The notes beneath the pieces were generated by a model. The model was not told the origin of the DNA, did not search any database, and was given only the letters and a program-made list of their open reading frames with translations. Below are positions 25,210-34,711 of a DNA stretch of 64,000 nucleotides, piece by piece. This stretch comes from DUOA01 sp012839095 (GTDB lineage Bacteria; Bacillota; Clostridia; Caldicoprobacterales; DTU083), in contig JBMNJE010000012.1 in assembly GCA_050951505.1 (NCBI GenBank), forward strand, positions 1 to 64,000, read 5' to 3'. The position numbers and the translations under genes are program-made. How positions within the stretch are numbered: position 1 is the first letter of the stretch; every line of letters begins with the position of its first letter.

Positions 25210-27333
25210 TTGAAAATACTGTATGTGACCACAGTATCCGGAACGATTAATGCCTTCCTTCTTCCGCATATAGAACTATTGCTGGATATGGGGCATAGGG
25301 TGGACATAGCCTGCAACGGGTTAAGTGAACTCAGTCCCCAAGTTTTTCTGCTGGGATTGAAGGCTTTTAATATTGAGTTTGAAAGAAATCCTCTTAGTCT
25401 GAATAATTACTATGCATACAAGAGAATAAGTAAACTTATAGCAGCCGGGAAATATGACATCGTCCATGTTCATACCCCTGTAGCTGCATTTTTAACCAGG
25501 CTGGCATGCAGGAAAATCCCTTATGTCAAAGTCGTTTACACTGCCCATGGCTTTCACTTTTATAAGGGGGCTCCCATGAAAAACCGGCTGCTCTTCTACT
25601 CTATGGAAAGACTGGCAGCAAGGTGGACAGATGCCCTTATTACAATGAACAGTGAGGATTATATTGCAGCCCGCAAAATGAAACTGAGGGGCGGAAAAGT
25701 TTTCCTAATTAACGGAGTAGGCATGAACCTTACAAGATTTTCGCCTCAGCGCGACGAGATAAAGATTCGGCTTAGAAAGGCCTATGGTTACAGGAAAAGC
25801 GACTTTATCCTGCTCTTTGCAGCTGAACTAAACCACAATAAGCATCAGGATCTGCTGATTGATACTGCTAAACTGCTAAGTGACAGAGGCAGGAGCATCA
25901 TTCTGCTTCTGGCAGGAGAAGGGGAAAAAGGCAGGGATTACCGGAAAAGAGTTTCCGACCTGAATTTGGAGGATAAGGTCAAGCTCCTGGGGCGGCGCAA
26001 TGATGTACCGAACCTGCTGCAAATTGCCGATATTGCCGTATCATCCTCCAGACGGGAGGGGCTGCCGGTCTTTGTCATGGAAGCCATGGCTTCGGGTCTG
26101 CCGGTGGTTGCCACCGGATGCAGAGGCAACAGAGATCTTATCGTACACAATCAGAACGGATATCTGGTGGAAGACAATGCTGAGGACTTTGCTGCAGCCA
26201 TTGAAGCCTTGTATCAATCACCGGAGCTGAGGAAAAGGTTTGGTGAGCAAAACCATAAGCTGGCAGGCAAATATGCTATAGAAAATATATTGCCGGAACT
26301 AAAAAAGATTTATTCCGGCCTGGAAGTGAATGGGGGTAAGAGCCGTGAAACCGGAGATAAGGGCAGGGGCAGCTTTGTACTAAGCCTGGATACGGAGCTT
26401 GCCTGGGGCAGCTTTGATCTTGGAATATCAGACCTGGAAAGAAAGCACCTCCATAATACTCGAAGCTGTATCCGGAGGCTGCTGGGGCTATTGGAGAAAT
26501 ATCAAATTTCTGCTACCTTTGCCTTTGTAGGGCATCTTATGCTGGATGAATGCAGCTCCGAGCAGGGTATGAAGCACAAAGGTCTTGTCCGTCCCAACTA
26601 CAGTTGGTATCAAAAGGATTGGTTTTCAGAGGATCCTGCTGCCAATATACGTGAGGAACCAATATGGTATGGCAGGGATATTTTGTGCAGCATTCGTTCT
26701 GCACAGCCAAAGCATGAAATTGCATGCCACAGCTTCAGCCATATAATTTTAGGTGATCCGGGATGTTCTGCCCAATGTGCGGAAGCGGATATTTCAGAAT
26801 GTGTAAAAACTGCGGAGGACTTGGGAGTTTGCCTGTCATCCTTTGTATTTCCGCGTAATTCAGAAGGGTATAAGTCCATTCTTAGAAAGTATGGATTTAG
26901 GATCTACAGAGGCAGCGGAAATGAGTGGTACAAGTCAATAAAAACCGGCATTCTCCGCCGGGTGTGCCACATCCTTGATGAGTTTTTTTGCATATCCCCA
27001 AAAACATCAATTCCATATATGGATGAGCATGGACTGTTGAATACGCAGGGGAATATGTTGTACCTGTCAAGAACGGGAATCAGGCGCTTTATTCCAATAA
27101 TAAACCGGGTTTTAAAAGCTAAAAAGGGTATTGACAGGGCTATAAAGAGAGGCGAAGTCTTTCACATGTGGTTTCATCCCTGTAATCTGGCTTCAGATGC
27201 TGACGGCCTGCTCAGGGGTCTGGAGGAAATTTTTACTTACGCCAGGGAGAAGATAGACAGCGGTCTGCTTGAAAACTGCACTATGGAAGGGATTTACAGA
27301 AAATATACGGATAGTATTGATACTACAGGATAA
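25210..27333 (+). CDS. Glycosyltransferase (GT4) fused to polysaccharide deacetylase
   Basis: 707 residues, two enzymes in one chain. Residues 1 to ~375 form a GT-B glycosyltransferase of family 4 type: KILYVTTVSGTINAFLLPH at the start, VHVHTPVAAFL, then AELNHNKHQDLLI, and SSRREGLPVFVMEAMASGLP with the catalytic EGLP-E pattern. After a charged linker (~375-390) comes a NodB-type deacetylase: VLSLDTELAWG (Asp), then ACHSFSH with the metal-binding His pair. The start is TTG 25210 directly after the previous stop. The two activities would add and then N-deacetylate a sugar. The GT is expected on the cytoplasmic side with no signal peptide, so deacetylation would be cytoplasmic too. Confidence 0.88.
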   Translation: MKILYVTTVSGTINAFLLPHIELLLDMGHRVDIACNGLSELSPQVFLLGLKAFNIEFERNPLSLNNYYAYKRISKLIAAGKYDIVHVHTPVAAFLTRLACRKIPYVKVVYTAHGFHFYKGAPMKNRLLFYSMERLAARWTDALITMNSEDYIAARKMKLRGGKVFLINGVGMNLTRFSPQRDEIKIRLRKAYGYRKSDFILLFAAELNHNKHQDLLIDTAKLLSDRGRSIILLLAGEGEKGRDYRKRVSDLNLEDKVKLLGRRNDVPNLLQIADIAVSSSRREGLPVFVMEAMASGLPVVATGCRGNRDLIVHNQNGYLVEDNAEDFAAAIEALYQSPELRKRFGEQNHKLAGKYAIENILPELKKIYSGLEVNGGKSRETGDKGRGSFVLSLDTELAWGSFDLGISDLERKHLHNTRSCIRRLLGLLEKYQISATFAFVGHLMLDECSSEQGMKHKGLVRPNYSWYQKDWFSEDPAANIREEPIWYGRDILCSIRSAQPKHEIACHSFSHIILGDPGCSAQCAEADISECVKTAEDLGVCLSSFVFPRNSEGYKSILRKYGFRIYRGSGNEWYKSIKTGILRRVCHILDEFFCISPKTSIPYMDEHGLLNTQGNMLYLSRTGIRRFIPIINRVLKAKKGIDRAIKRGEVFHMWFHPCNLASDADGLLRGLEEIFTYAREKIDSGLLENCTMEGIYRKYTDSIDTTG

Positions 27334-27349
27334 GGATGGTGCCTGAGGG

Positions 27350-28612
27350 ATGGGATATTTTATCCGTCAAACCAGGGATAAGTTTAACAGTGGGCTTTTT
27401 GCCTCAATAATAATTCTTATGGCAGTATCCTTGAATCAATCAGGCATTATATTCGGTGTCAACCTCTCAGCTGCTGATTTTTTCTGCTTCCTGACCTTAT
27501 TGATTTTAATCAGCACTCAAAAACTTCTTGTATCAAGGGTGTCCTTGCTGTATTTTACAGCCCTGACTGCTCATAGCTTGTTTGTATCATTTTTTTATGT
27601 TCCGGCTGCCTTTAACTTTTTCCCCCCAATGACATCGATATTGATCAATTACCTTAAGCTGGCTGTAAGTTTTTTTTATTATATTCTGGGCAATTGTATT
27701 GTACTGCTGAAGCAGGAGGAAACCTTAATCAAGTATTATTCATATGCTGCCCTGTTTATCGGATGTTTGGGCATCATCGCCATGCTGTCTGGCAATAAGC
27801 CCCTGTCATCAATTCTGGTATATGAAGGTGTGAGGCTGACCGGACTGATGAATGATCCCAATTACTTTTCACTAGTACAGGCATCGGCTTTAACATACTT
27901 CTGCAGGGTAAAGGATATAAATGGTTTCCTAAGATTCCTAATATGCATTATTTTTTTGGCAGCTGTCCTGGCTTCCGGTTCGAAAACCGGGCTGATAACT
28001 ATATTGGTGTATGCATTAATTCAGTTGGTGGAAGTATCATTGAAAAACAGGTTAAAGGTTTCTTTTATCATCTGGCTGCTCCCGGCATCTATAATAACAG
28101 TTGTTGCAGTATACATATCAGCTTTTTCCGGAAACTTAATTCATGATTTAACCGCCAGGCTGCCCGCTCTTGGCAGAATAAGCGTGATTTTTACTGACTT
28201 CGGCAGTGCTGTTTCCGGAATGGGTTCAGGAAGGGACCTTGCCTGGATAGTTGCCCTGAAGCTTATAAAATTATCCCCTGTAATGGGTATCGGCCTGGGT
28301 ACTTATTCCGGTTTGGCAGAAATATTTTTTGGAACAGATGTCATAGCTCATAATACATATCTCCAGTTGTACTCCGAATGGGGAATTATATACGCAACGA
28401 TCTTGTTTGCTTATATATTTTGCACAGCAGGAAAGGCCGTTTTACAAAGGAGATCTGAGAGAAACATCAGTATAGCAGCCGACATGCTGGTTGTTTTTTC
28501 TATCGGCTCCCTTGCAGTATCATTGAATAATGCCCGGATGTTTTGGATCTTTTTAGGGATACTTTCGGCAGACAAAATGTGTGCAGGAGATAAGGAGAAG
28601 CTCAATGATTAG
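27350..28612 (+). CDS. O-antigen polymerase/ligase-like membrane protein (Wzy-like)
   Basis: A 420-residue integral membrane protein with about ten hydrophobic helices and a large extracytoplasmic loop around 255-330, the Wzy/WaaL topology. Conserved-looking features are RLTGLMNDPNYFSL in one loop and GLGTYSG with AHNTYLQLYSEWGI in another; His in HNxYLQ is typical of this superfamily. It would polymerise the lipid-linked repeat units outside the membrane. ATG start with GAGGG upstream. The final codons overlap the next gene by 8 bases. Confidence 0.85.
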   Translation: MGYFIRQTRDKFNSGLFASIIILMAVSLNQSGIIFGVNLSAADFFCFLTLLILISTQKLLVSRVSLLYFTALTAHSLFVSFFYVPAAFNFFPPMTSILINYLKLAVSFFYYILGNCIVLLKQEETLIKYYSYAALFIGCLGIIAMLSGNKPLSSILVYEGVRLTGLMNDPNYFSLVQASALTYFCRVKDINGFLRFLICIIFLAAVLASGSKTGLITILVYALIQLVEVSLKNRLKVSFIIWLLPASIITVVAVYISAFSGNLIHDLTARLPALGRISVIFTDFGSAVSGMGSGRDLAWIVALKLIKLSPVMGIGLGTYSGLAEIFFGTDVIAHNTYLQLYSEWGIIYATILFAYIFCTAGKAVLQRRSERNISIAADMLVVFSIGSLAVSLNNARMFWIFLGILSADKMCAGDKEKLND

Positions 28613-31208
28613 AGGACTGCTGGCATTTATTAAAAATAAGAAGGCATTAATTAACCTTTTGAAGAAGACAAGCGAGTTTTTGCACCCGGGAGAATATGCC
28701 TTTGATAATTCCTTGTCCTATATATACTTAAAGGACGGATGGAGTCATAAAAAAGCACGTGAACTGTTTGGGACGGAAAGAAAGCTTATTTGGGGTTTTA
28801 TTCTTTACATTTTAAAAGTATTGTTTTTCAGCAAAAGCATTACTATAACACATGACAGCAGTATTTTTGATAACCAAATAAATATGAAGGGAACTGTATG
28901 TTCACTGGGCCTGTACAGAAAAAACCTGAAAATATTTGATTTCACAAACAAGAAGGTGGTAACCTCCTACCTGGACCCTGCCGACTTCAATGAAACTCTT
29001 GCAAACTATTCATATTTCAGCCCCTTTCTTCCCCTTCCCCAAATATTGGGTTACAACCGGGAGGCCTGTGTTACAGTAGAGGAGCTTTTCACGGCCAGGC
29101 CTGTTAAACAGTGGTCGGAGGATGATTATTCGTATGTAATAAACGATGTGTTCAGGCGTTATTATCACTTGTTCAGAAAAGCTAAAAGCTCCGGCAGCTA
29201 TTATACCGACAATTCTCTCTCCCTGGTTTTAAAGCTGGATCCGGATGACAGAATTGGTTTGGGTCTCATAAGAAACATTGATCACAGTCTGCTGGCAGCC
29301 CGCTTTCCATTTCTCAAACTCCACGGGGATCTGTGGACACCCAACATTTTATTGAGGGGAAGACAGGAGCATAGTATAAAATATATTGATCTGGAATTCA
29401 CAGACAGCTTCATATTTTTTTATGATATTTTCTGGCTGCTAACTGATCAGGCCTTCAGAGGAAATAACTATTATTACTTAAACAATTATCTGGCCGGTGC
29501 ATATGATAGGAGCCTGAAAATCCTGTTTAGGATCTTCGGTCTGGAATTTCATCAGGAAAACAGAATAGACTATATTAGAATTTTCTACCTGAACTTCTGG
29601 GCTGAAAGATGGAGTCATTTAAATATTAGAAAAAGATTGCAGCATTTTTTGCAGTATAAAAGGCTTTTAAAAAGAATATCTGAATTCGGCAGACCGAGAA
29701 CGGAAGGGGACAAAATTCATAAGAAGGGCATTGGCAGGACTGTCCTTATTATTATGATTCTTAGCATACTGTCAAAAGTAATTGGATTTGTCAGGGATAT
29801 TACCCTGTCATATTACTATGGGGCTTCTGATATAAGTGATGTGTTTCTAATGTCCCTTACAATACCCAGCGTAATATTCGGCTTCATTGGTGCCGGCATT
29901 TCATCCGGATATATACCGATGTATAATCGCATTGTATCAAAATCCGGCATGGAGGAAGGACACAGATTCACTAATAATCTGATTAATTTACTGGGGATTT
30001 TATGCACAGTCATAGTCCTTTCCGGCTTTGTTTTCACACAGCCGATTGTAAAGCTTTTTGCCTCCGGCTTTGAAGGCGAAACCCTGGCTCTGGCCGTCCG
30101 GTTTACAAGAGTAACTTTGTTCGGCGTATACTTTACAGGGGCAATTTACATATATAACAGCCTGCTTCAGATGAACAACAACTATATTGTGCCTACACTT
30201 GTCGGCCTGCCGCTTAACATAATTATTATCTCTGCTATAGTATTAAGCTATAGGTACAGCCTGATACTGCTGCCTTTAGGCAAAATACTCGGTGCTTTGT
30301 CCGAGATTATTTTTGTAATGGTATTTGCATATAAAGCAGGTTACAGGTATCAGTTTAAGATTGATATGAAGGATGAGCATGTCAAAGAAATGGTCTTTTT
30401 GTCTCTTCCTGTAATCATGGGTACTTCCATTAATCAAATAAATCTGCTGGTGGATAGAACAATTGCATCGGGCATTACCATCGGTGGCATATCTGCATTG
30501 GAGTATGCCAACAGATTGGTATCTTTTATAAGCAGCATATTTGTATCAGCCTTCATAACAGTTCTTTTTCCCAAGGCATCCAAAATGGCAGCAGACAAGG
30601 ATATCGGGTCAGTAAAGCTTATTCTCTCAAAGGCGGTAAACAGCATATGTCTGCTGACAGTACCTGCCTCCATAGGAGCAATGATATTTGCGAATCCAAT
30701 CGTAAATATGCTTTTCGGCAGAGGAGCCTTTGATGCTGCTGCCAGCAGCCTGACAGCGGATGCTCTTTTTTTCTATTCCATAGGTATAGCGGGGATGGGC
30801 ATAAGTGATGTGCTGACCAGAATTTTTTATTCACTGCATGATACCAAAACTCCTATGACAAATGCTGCTCTTGCACTTGCTGTAAATATCCTGCTTAATG
30901 TAATTCTGTCGAAGTTTCTGGGTATAGGAGGGCTTGCCCTGGCTACCAGCACAGCCTCTACTCTTTGCGCTATTCTTCTGTTCATCAGCCTGAGGAAAAA
31001 GATAGGTCCACTTGGAATAAAAGGTATGAGCATTACATTCATAAAAGCACTGCTGGCTTCCTGCATCATGGGCGCTTTAGCAAGGCAGAGCCATGTGTGG
31101 CTGAGTTACCGCTTCCATGCCAGCCTGTCGCTTATAATTTCGATTATGCTGGGGGCATTTGTATATTTTGTGATGGTATATATGATGACAAGGCGGAAAG
31201 AAAAATAA
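28605..31208 (+). CDS. Kinase-like (APH fold) domain fused to MurJ/MviN-type flippase
   Basis: 867 residues. The N-terminal ~360 residues hold an aminoglycoside-phosphotransferase-like kinase core: LKLHGDLWTPNIL (His240, Asp242, Asn247) and IKYIDLEFTDS with the metal-binding Asp. From about residue 380 the protein is a MurJ/MviN-type MOP flippase: SKVIGFVRDITLSYYYG, then FGFIGAGISSGYIPMYNR, and about 14 membrane helices to the end. MurJ flips lipid II; relatives in EPS loci flip polymer precursors. The start is ATG 28605 with AGGAGAAG upstream; it overlaps the Wzy-like gene. Last gene of the locus. The fused kinase may phosphorylate a sugar or lipid, or regulate the flippase. Confidence 0.87.
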   Translation: MIRGLLAFIKNKKALINLLKKTSEFLHPGEYAFDNSLSYIYLKDGWSHKKARELFGTERKLIWGFILYILKVLFFSKSITITHDSSIFDNQINMKGTVCSLGLYRKNLKIFDFTNKKVVTSYLDPADFNETLANYSYFSPFLPLPQILGYNREACVTVEELFTARPVKQWSEDDYSYVINDVFRRYYHLFRKAKSSGSYYTDNSLSLVLKLDPDDRIGLGLIRNIDHSLLAARFPFLKLHGDLWTPNILLRGRQEHSIKYIDLEFTDSFIFFYDIFWLLTDQAFRGNNYYYLNNYLAGAYDRSLKILFRIFGLEFHQENRIDYIRIFYLNFWAERWSHLNIRKRLQHFLQYKRLLKRISEFGRPRTEGDKIHKKGIGRTVLIIMILSILSKVIGFVRDITLSYYYGASDISDVFLMSLTIPSVIFGFIGAGISSGYIPMYNRIVSKSGMEEGHRFTNNLINLLGILCTVIVLSGFVFTQPIVKLFASGFEGETLALAVRFTRVTLFGVYFTGAIYIYNSLLQMNNNYIVPTLVGLPLNIIIISAIVLSYRYSLILLPLGKILGALSEIIFVMVFAYKAGYRYQFKIDMKDEHVKEMVFLSLPVIMGTSINQINLLVDRTIASGITIGGISALEYANRLVSFISSIFVSAFITVLFPKASKMAADKDIGSVKLILSKAVNSICLLTVPASIGAMIFANPIVNMLFGRGAFDAAASSLTADALFFYSIGIAGMGISDVLTRIFYSLHDTKTPMTNAALALAVNILLNVILSKFLGIGGLALATSTASTLCAILLFISLRKKIGPLGIKGMSITFIKALLASCIMGALARQSHVWLSYRFHASLSLIISIMLGAFVYFVMVYMMTRRKEK

Positions 31209-31265
31209 AGCACTTCTGTTTGCATTGCGCAAAATATTCTGCAGGTAATACAAACAGAAGTGCTT
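31208..31265. terminator. Perfect 15-bp inverted repeat between convergent genes
   Basis: AAGCACTTCTGTTTG (31208-31222) is repeated in inverted form at 31251-31265 with a 28-base loop. It lies between the end of the flippase gene and the end of the convergent aldolase gene. There is no good T-run, so it may act as a bidirectional stop or as an RNA-stability element. Confidence 0.5.
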
Positions 31266-31277
31266 GGAAATAAGCTG

Positions 31278-32570
31278 CTATTTTAAATTAAAGGCGGCTT
31301 CAATATCCTGTATTTCCTCATTACTGATGGCCGCCAGATCGCCCAATGTCCTGGCCGATAAAATGGCCTTTGCACTGTATTCGGCCACTTCCAGACGGTC
31401 ATAGGCTTCCAGAAGACTGCTTCCCGTTACGATAAGGCAGTCATTTTCAACTATGAGAATTGGAGTATCCGCAGAAAAGGATTCGGCTGTCATTTCCGGC
31501 TGCATAAAGGATGAGCCGAATGGAACCTTCTTTACATTTCTCAGCTGAATATAGCTTTCGGGAATTATCCTGGTTTCAAATTCCTTGTCTGTTATGGCAA
31601 AGGCCATAATATTCGGGGGATGCGCGATGATCACCGAATTGATCTGAGGATGTCTCTGATAAACGGCCTGATGCAGTTTTACGGAACGACTGGGATGTTT
31701 TCCTGATTCCTTCCAGTTATTGTTTATCCGGACAATATCGGAAATGTCCAAATACTTTCTGTCCACCCCGTAGGGTGTTATCAGGAAGGAATCGTCCTCC
31801 AATCGCTGGGAAAAGGTACCCTGTGTGCTGGTAAAGAGGGATTGGTCGTATGCCCTGTGGATAAACTCACACATTTTCTTGCGGGCATCTCTTTCTTCGC
31901 TGGAAAAAGTCTGGGGAATGAACTCATCCATCACTACACTCTGCTTGTGCTTGGACAGGTCCAGCTGCCTGTCAGTCAGTTCCCTGGGTCTTGACAGCTT
32001 CTGTGCTTCAATTTCCAGCCGAGCTGTGAAATCCAGGGTTTCAAAAGCCATAAAAGCCTGAAAGAGATCCCTGCTGCCCACCACTACACCGTGGTTTTCC
32101 AGAATCACGATGTCACAGCCTTCCTCAAATTTCTCAGCAATATTTCTGCCCAGTTCCTGGCTTCCGGGTATGGCATATTTGGCCATACCGATCTTTCCGC
32201 ATGTGAAAAAGGAGCTGGGAGTCAGCCTGGTGTTGGGAATTCTGCGAACGATGCTGAATGCAATCAGAGCAGGAGGGTGGGCGTGAATTATGGCACGAAT
32301 ATCAGGCCGTTTCTGATAGATCTGTTCGTGGAAAGGGAGTTCTACCGAGGGAGCATGTATCCCATCCATTTCCCCGCTGGGCTTCACCCGGATCATGTCC
32401 TTCCTGGTAAGAGAACCCTTGTCTATTCCGCTGGGTGTAATCCAGATATCTCCATTGTCATCCAGAATGGATAAATTGCCTCCGGATGTTGTGGTCATGC
32501 CGTATTGATAGATCCGCTGCATAATGGTAACCAATTGATCAGCCGGGTGCATTAATTGAAAATTACGCAT
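31278..32570 (-). CDS. Class II aldolase/adducin family protein, tandem domains
   Basis: 430 residues made of two class II aldolase (fuculose-phosphate aldolase-like) domains. Domain 1 (about 1-215) has ELPFHEQIYQKRPDIRAIIHAHPP, with the metal His pair HAHPP, and LENHGVVVG with a third His. Domain 2 (about 225-430) keeps VKLHQAVYQRHPQINSVIIAHPP but has VENDCLIV where the His-containing ENHG stands in domain 1, so it has probably lost metal binding. ATG start with AGGAAGG upstream on the minus strand. It lies 57 bases downstream of a dehydrogenase gene in the same direction. The substrate is unknown. Confidence 0.85.
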   Translation of the reverse strand: MRNFQLMHPADQLVTIMQRIYQYGMTTTSGGNLSILDDNGDIWITPSGIDKGSLTRKDMIRVKPSGEMDGIHAPSVELPFHEQIYQKRPDIRAIIHAHPPALIAFSIVRRIPNTRLTPSSFFTCGKIGMAKYAIPGSQELGRNIAEKFEEGCDIVILENHGVVVGSRDLFQAFMAFETLDFTARLEIEAQKLSRPRELTDRQLDLSKHKQSVVMDEFIPQTFSSEERDARKKMCEFIHRAYDQSLFTSTQGTFSQRLEDDSFLITPYGVDRKYLDISDIVRINNNWKESGKHPSRSVKLHQAVYQRHPQINSVIIAHPPNIMAFAITDKEFETRIIPESYIQLRNVKKVPFGSSFMQPEMTAESFSADTPILIVENDCLIVTGSSLLEAYDRLEVAEYSAKAILSARTLGDLAAISNEEIQDIEAAFNLK

Positions 32571-32627
32571 AGCCTTCCTCCTGCTCTGCTCGATTTTGGA
32601 CCTCTTTCAGTTCCTAACTCTACTCAC

Positions 32628-33830
32628 TTACCTGACGTATTCCAACCATTTCTGTTCCAGCTGAGGATCAGACAGGACGGTCATTATGTACTCGGCATAC
32701 TCTGCCCCTGTGGCTCCGCCGCTTCTGCCGGTAATGGCAATTCTCTTTTCATACTGCCCGCAGAAATCCAATGCCATCTGCAGTTTCTTTGCCCTGTCCT
32801 GATATCCAATGTGTTCAAGCAGCATGCCGGCAGCCCGGATTATGCTGCTGGGATCAGCGTACTGAGCACGTCCCTCTTCCACCATTCTTGGTGCGGAGCC
32901 GTGAATGGCTTCAAACATGGCATACCGCTTTCCAATATTTGCGCTGCCTGCCGTGCCTACACCGCCCTGGAATTCTGCTGCTTCATCCGTAAGTATATCC
33001 CCGTAGAGGTTGGGCAGCACCATTACCTTGAACTGGGTACGCCGCTTCTCATCCACCAGTTTGGCGGTCATTATATCGATATACCAGTCATCCCATTCCA
33101 CTTCCGGGTATTCCTCAGCTACCTGTCTGGCTACATCCAGGAATTTGCCATCGGTAGTCTTCACCACGTTGGCTTTGGTTACAACGGTAACCTTGTTGAT
33201 TTTATTCTTGCTTGCGTAGTCAAAGGCAGCCTTAATGATACGGTACGATCCTTCCCTGGTGGTAACGGTGAAATCAAGGGCCAGATCATCATTCACATGG
33301 ATGCCGTCGCTGCCGAGAGCATAGGCACCTTCGGTATTTTCACGGAAAAAGGTCCAGTCGATCCCCAGCTCGGGTACCTTTACCGGCCTTACATTGGCGA
33401 ATAAATCAAGCTCCTTTCGCATGGCTACATTGGCACTTTCAATATTGGGCCAGGGGTCCCCTGCTCTGGGCGTGGTGGTAGGGCCTTTCAGAATTACATG
33501 GCACTTTTTTAACTCTTCCAGTACATCATCAGGTATGGCTTTACCCTGTTTTGCACGGTTTTCTATTGTCAGACCGTCTATTACACGGAAAGCAGCTTTG
33601 CCCTCACTGAGTTCATCCTGCAGAAGAAACTCCAGCACTTTTTGTGCTTCCGCCGTTATAAAGGGGCCGATTCCGTCTCCCCCCACAATACCTATTACAA
33701 CGGGGTGCAGAGTACTGAAATCAATGAAATCCTGGGTTTCCTTCATTTTGTCTATCCTGGCAAACTGAGATTCAAGAAGCTTTCCCAAATGTTCTTTTGC
33801 TCTGGCTATCATTTGTTCCCGATCCATCAT
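32628..33830 (-). CDS. Isocitrate/isopropylmalate dehydrogenase family enzyme
   Basis: A 400-residue beta-decarboxylating dehydrogenase. VVIGIVGGDGIGPFITAEA is the N-terminal family signature. KGPTTTPRAGDPWPNIESANVAMRKELDLFANVRPVK contains the substrate-binding Ser/Arg cluster, and VLPNLYGDILTDEAAEFQGGVGTAGSANIG is the metal-binding signature. Length and the Thr/Pro-rich KGPTTTPR loop point to an NAD-linked isocitrate-dehydrogenase-type enzyme rather than LeuB, which is inference. The start is ATG 33830 or 33827 with GGAGGT just upstream. It precedes the aldolase in an apparent operon. Confidence 0.87.
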   Translation of the reverse strand: MMDREQMIARAKEHLGKLLESQFARIDKMKETQDFIDFSTLHPVVIGIVGGDGIGPFITAEAQKVLEFLLQDELSEGKAAFRVIDGLTIENRAKQGKAIPDDVLEELKKCHVILKGPTTTPRAGDPWPNIESANVAMRKELDLFANVRPVKVPELGIDWTFFRENTEGAYALGSDGIHVNDDLALDFTVTTREGSYRIIKAAFDYASKNKINKVTVVTKANVVKTTDGKFLDVARQVAEEYPEVEWDDWYIDIMTAKLVDEKRRTQFKVMVLPNLYGDILTDEAAEFQGGVGTAGSANIGKRYAMFEAIHGSAPRMVEEGRAQYADPSSIIRAAGMLLEHIGYQDRAKKLQMALDFCGQYEKRIAITGRSGGATGAEYAEYIMTVLSDPQLEQKWLEYVR

Positions 33831-33995
33831 ATTACCTCCGTTTTTGCAAATTTCTTTTCATATATCGGAAATCATCCTGTCAATTTGAATTCATTATATA
33901 ACAGAGAATGGCATTTTACAAATACAGCGCTGTAAAGCATGAAAGAATATTTCGTTACTATCTAATAATCTGAAACAGCAGCAGGAAGGCTATGC

Positions 33996-34027
33996 AAAAA
34001 TAAAACCGGCTGTACCGGTTTTATTTT
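33996..34027 (-). terminator. Terminator after the coat-protein gene
   Basis: AAAAATAAAACCGGCTGTACCGGTTTTATTTTT forms a near-perfect hairpin with A/T tails on both sides. It lies just past the stop of the minus-strand CotF-like gene and upstream of the dehydrogenase. Confidence 0.8.
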
Positions 34028-34081
34028 TGTGGTCTGAAAGCTCAAAGTGAACAATTGCTGCATTGTTTTTTTAGGACGGAT

Positions 34082-34567
34082 CTACTGTGGCTGATACAGC
34101 CCCTTCTTCTGCATGTAGTTGAAAATCCCTTCGCCGTGCTGCTGCTCTTCTTTTTGAATGTGGTTCAAAGCCTGCCGGGCATTTGTATCCACAAATTCGA
34201 AGACGGCTATGTCATATGTACTGGATACATACTTTTCTGTCATCAGCATGTCCGTACAGAGATCTGCATCCTGACCGGCGGTTATTCCAACCTGCTGCTG
34301 GTTCTGCTGCCGGGGCTGCTGTTGATTTTGCTGCTGACTTTGCTGACTTTGTTGCCCCTGCTGCATATTTGGCACCTGTCCGTTAAGCATTTGGTTAATG
34401 GTATCAAGATGCTGCTGTTCCTGCATGGCAAATGTCCTGAACATTTGCTTAAGTTCCGGATCCTGGGCCTGATTGGCGTAGCTGTTGTATTTTTTGATAC
34501 ATATTTCTTCGTGGCTCTTTTGATCCTCCAGCAGAAGTCTTTCCTTTTGTGATAATGTTAGATTCAT
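34082..34567 (-). CDS. CotF-like spore coat protein
   Basis: A 161-residue protein built from two coat-F-type (ferritin-like helical) segments, about 1-62 and 95-161, joined by a glutamine-rich linker (about 68-92). KERLLLEDQKSHEEICIKKYNSYA and FRTFAMQEQQHLDTINQML, then LCTDMLMTEKYVSSTYDIAVFEF, are typical of the CotF family. The start is ATG 34567 with AAGGAGGTG upstream; an in-frame GTG three codons earlier overlaps the SD and is rejected. It is expected in the spore coat and expressed in the mother cell. It is divergent from the SOS-controlled gene. Confidence 0.88.
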   Translation of the reverse strand: MNLTLSQKERLLLEDQKSHEEICIKKYNSYANQAQDPELKQMFRTFAMQEQQHLDTINQMLNGQVPNMQQGQQSQQSQQQNQQQPRQQNQQQVGITAGQDADLCTDMLMTEKYVSSTYDIAVFEFVDTNARQALNHIQKEEQQHGEGIFNYMQKKGLYQPQ

Positions 34568-34682
34568 GTTATGCACCTCCTTTTTTATTTTGTTTGTTTA
34601 CGAGAAAAATATTCCTGTACCGAATTTGAATTATATTCAGCCTGGTTTATGGAAAAAAAGAGAAAAATTTTCAAAATAGTGG

Positions 34683-34711
34683 TTGACACAGAACATATGT
34701 TCTGTTATTAT
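34683..34711 (+). promoter_or_regulatory. Promoter with a LexA (SOS) box in the spacer
   Basis: -35 TTGACA (34683-34688) and -10 TATTAT (34706-34711) are separated by exactly 17 bases. The spacer plus the last A of the -35 is a perfect 18-bp palindrome, ACAGAACATATGTTCTGT (34688-34705). Its core GAAC-N4-GTTC (34691-34702) matches the Gram-positive LexA/DinR box. LexA bound here would block RNA polymerase, so the gene at 34796 is predicted to be induced by DNA damage. Confidence 0.85.

Noticed and set aside
32556..33404. A 282-codon plus-strand frame opposite the dehydrogenase
   Set aside because: Antisense of a conserved enzyme with codon structure on the minus strand. No domain found.
34200..34390. 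A CAG/CTG-rich repeat that could be a tandem repeat array
   Set aside because: It is the Gln-rich linker of the CotF-like protein, irregular in unit and in frame.
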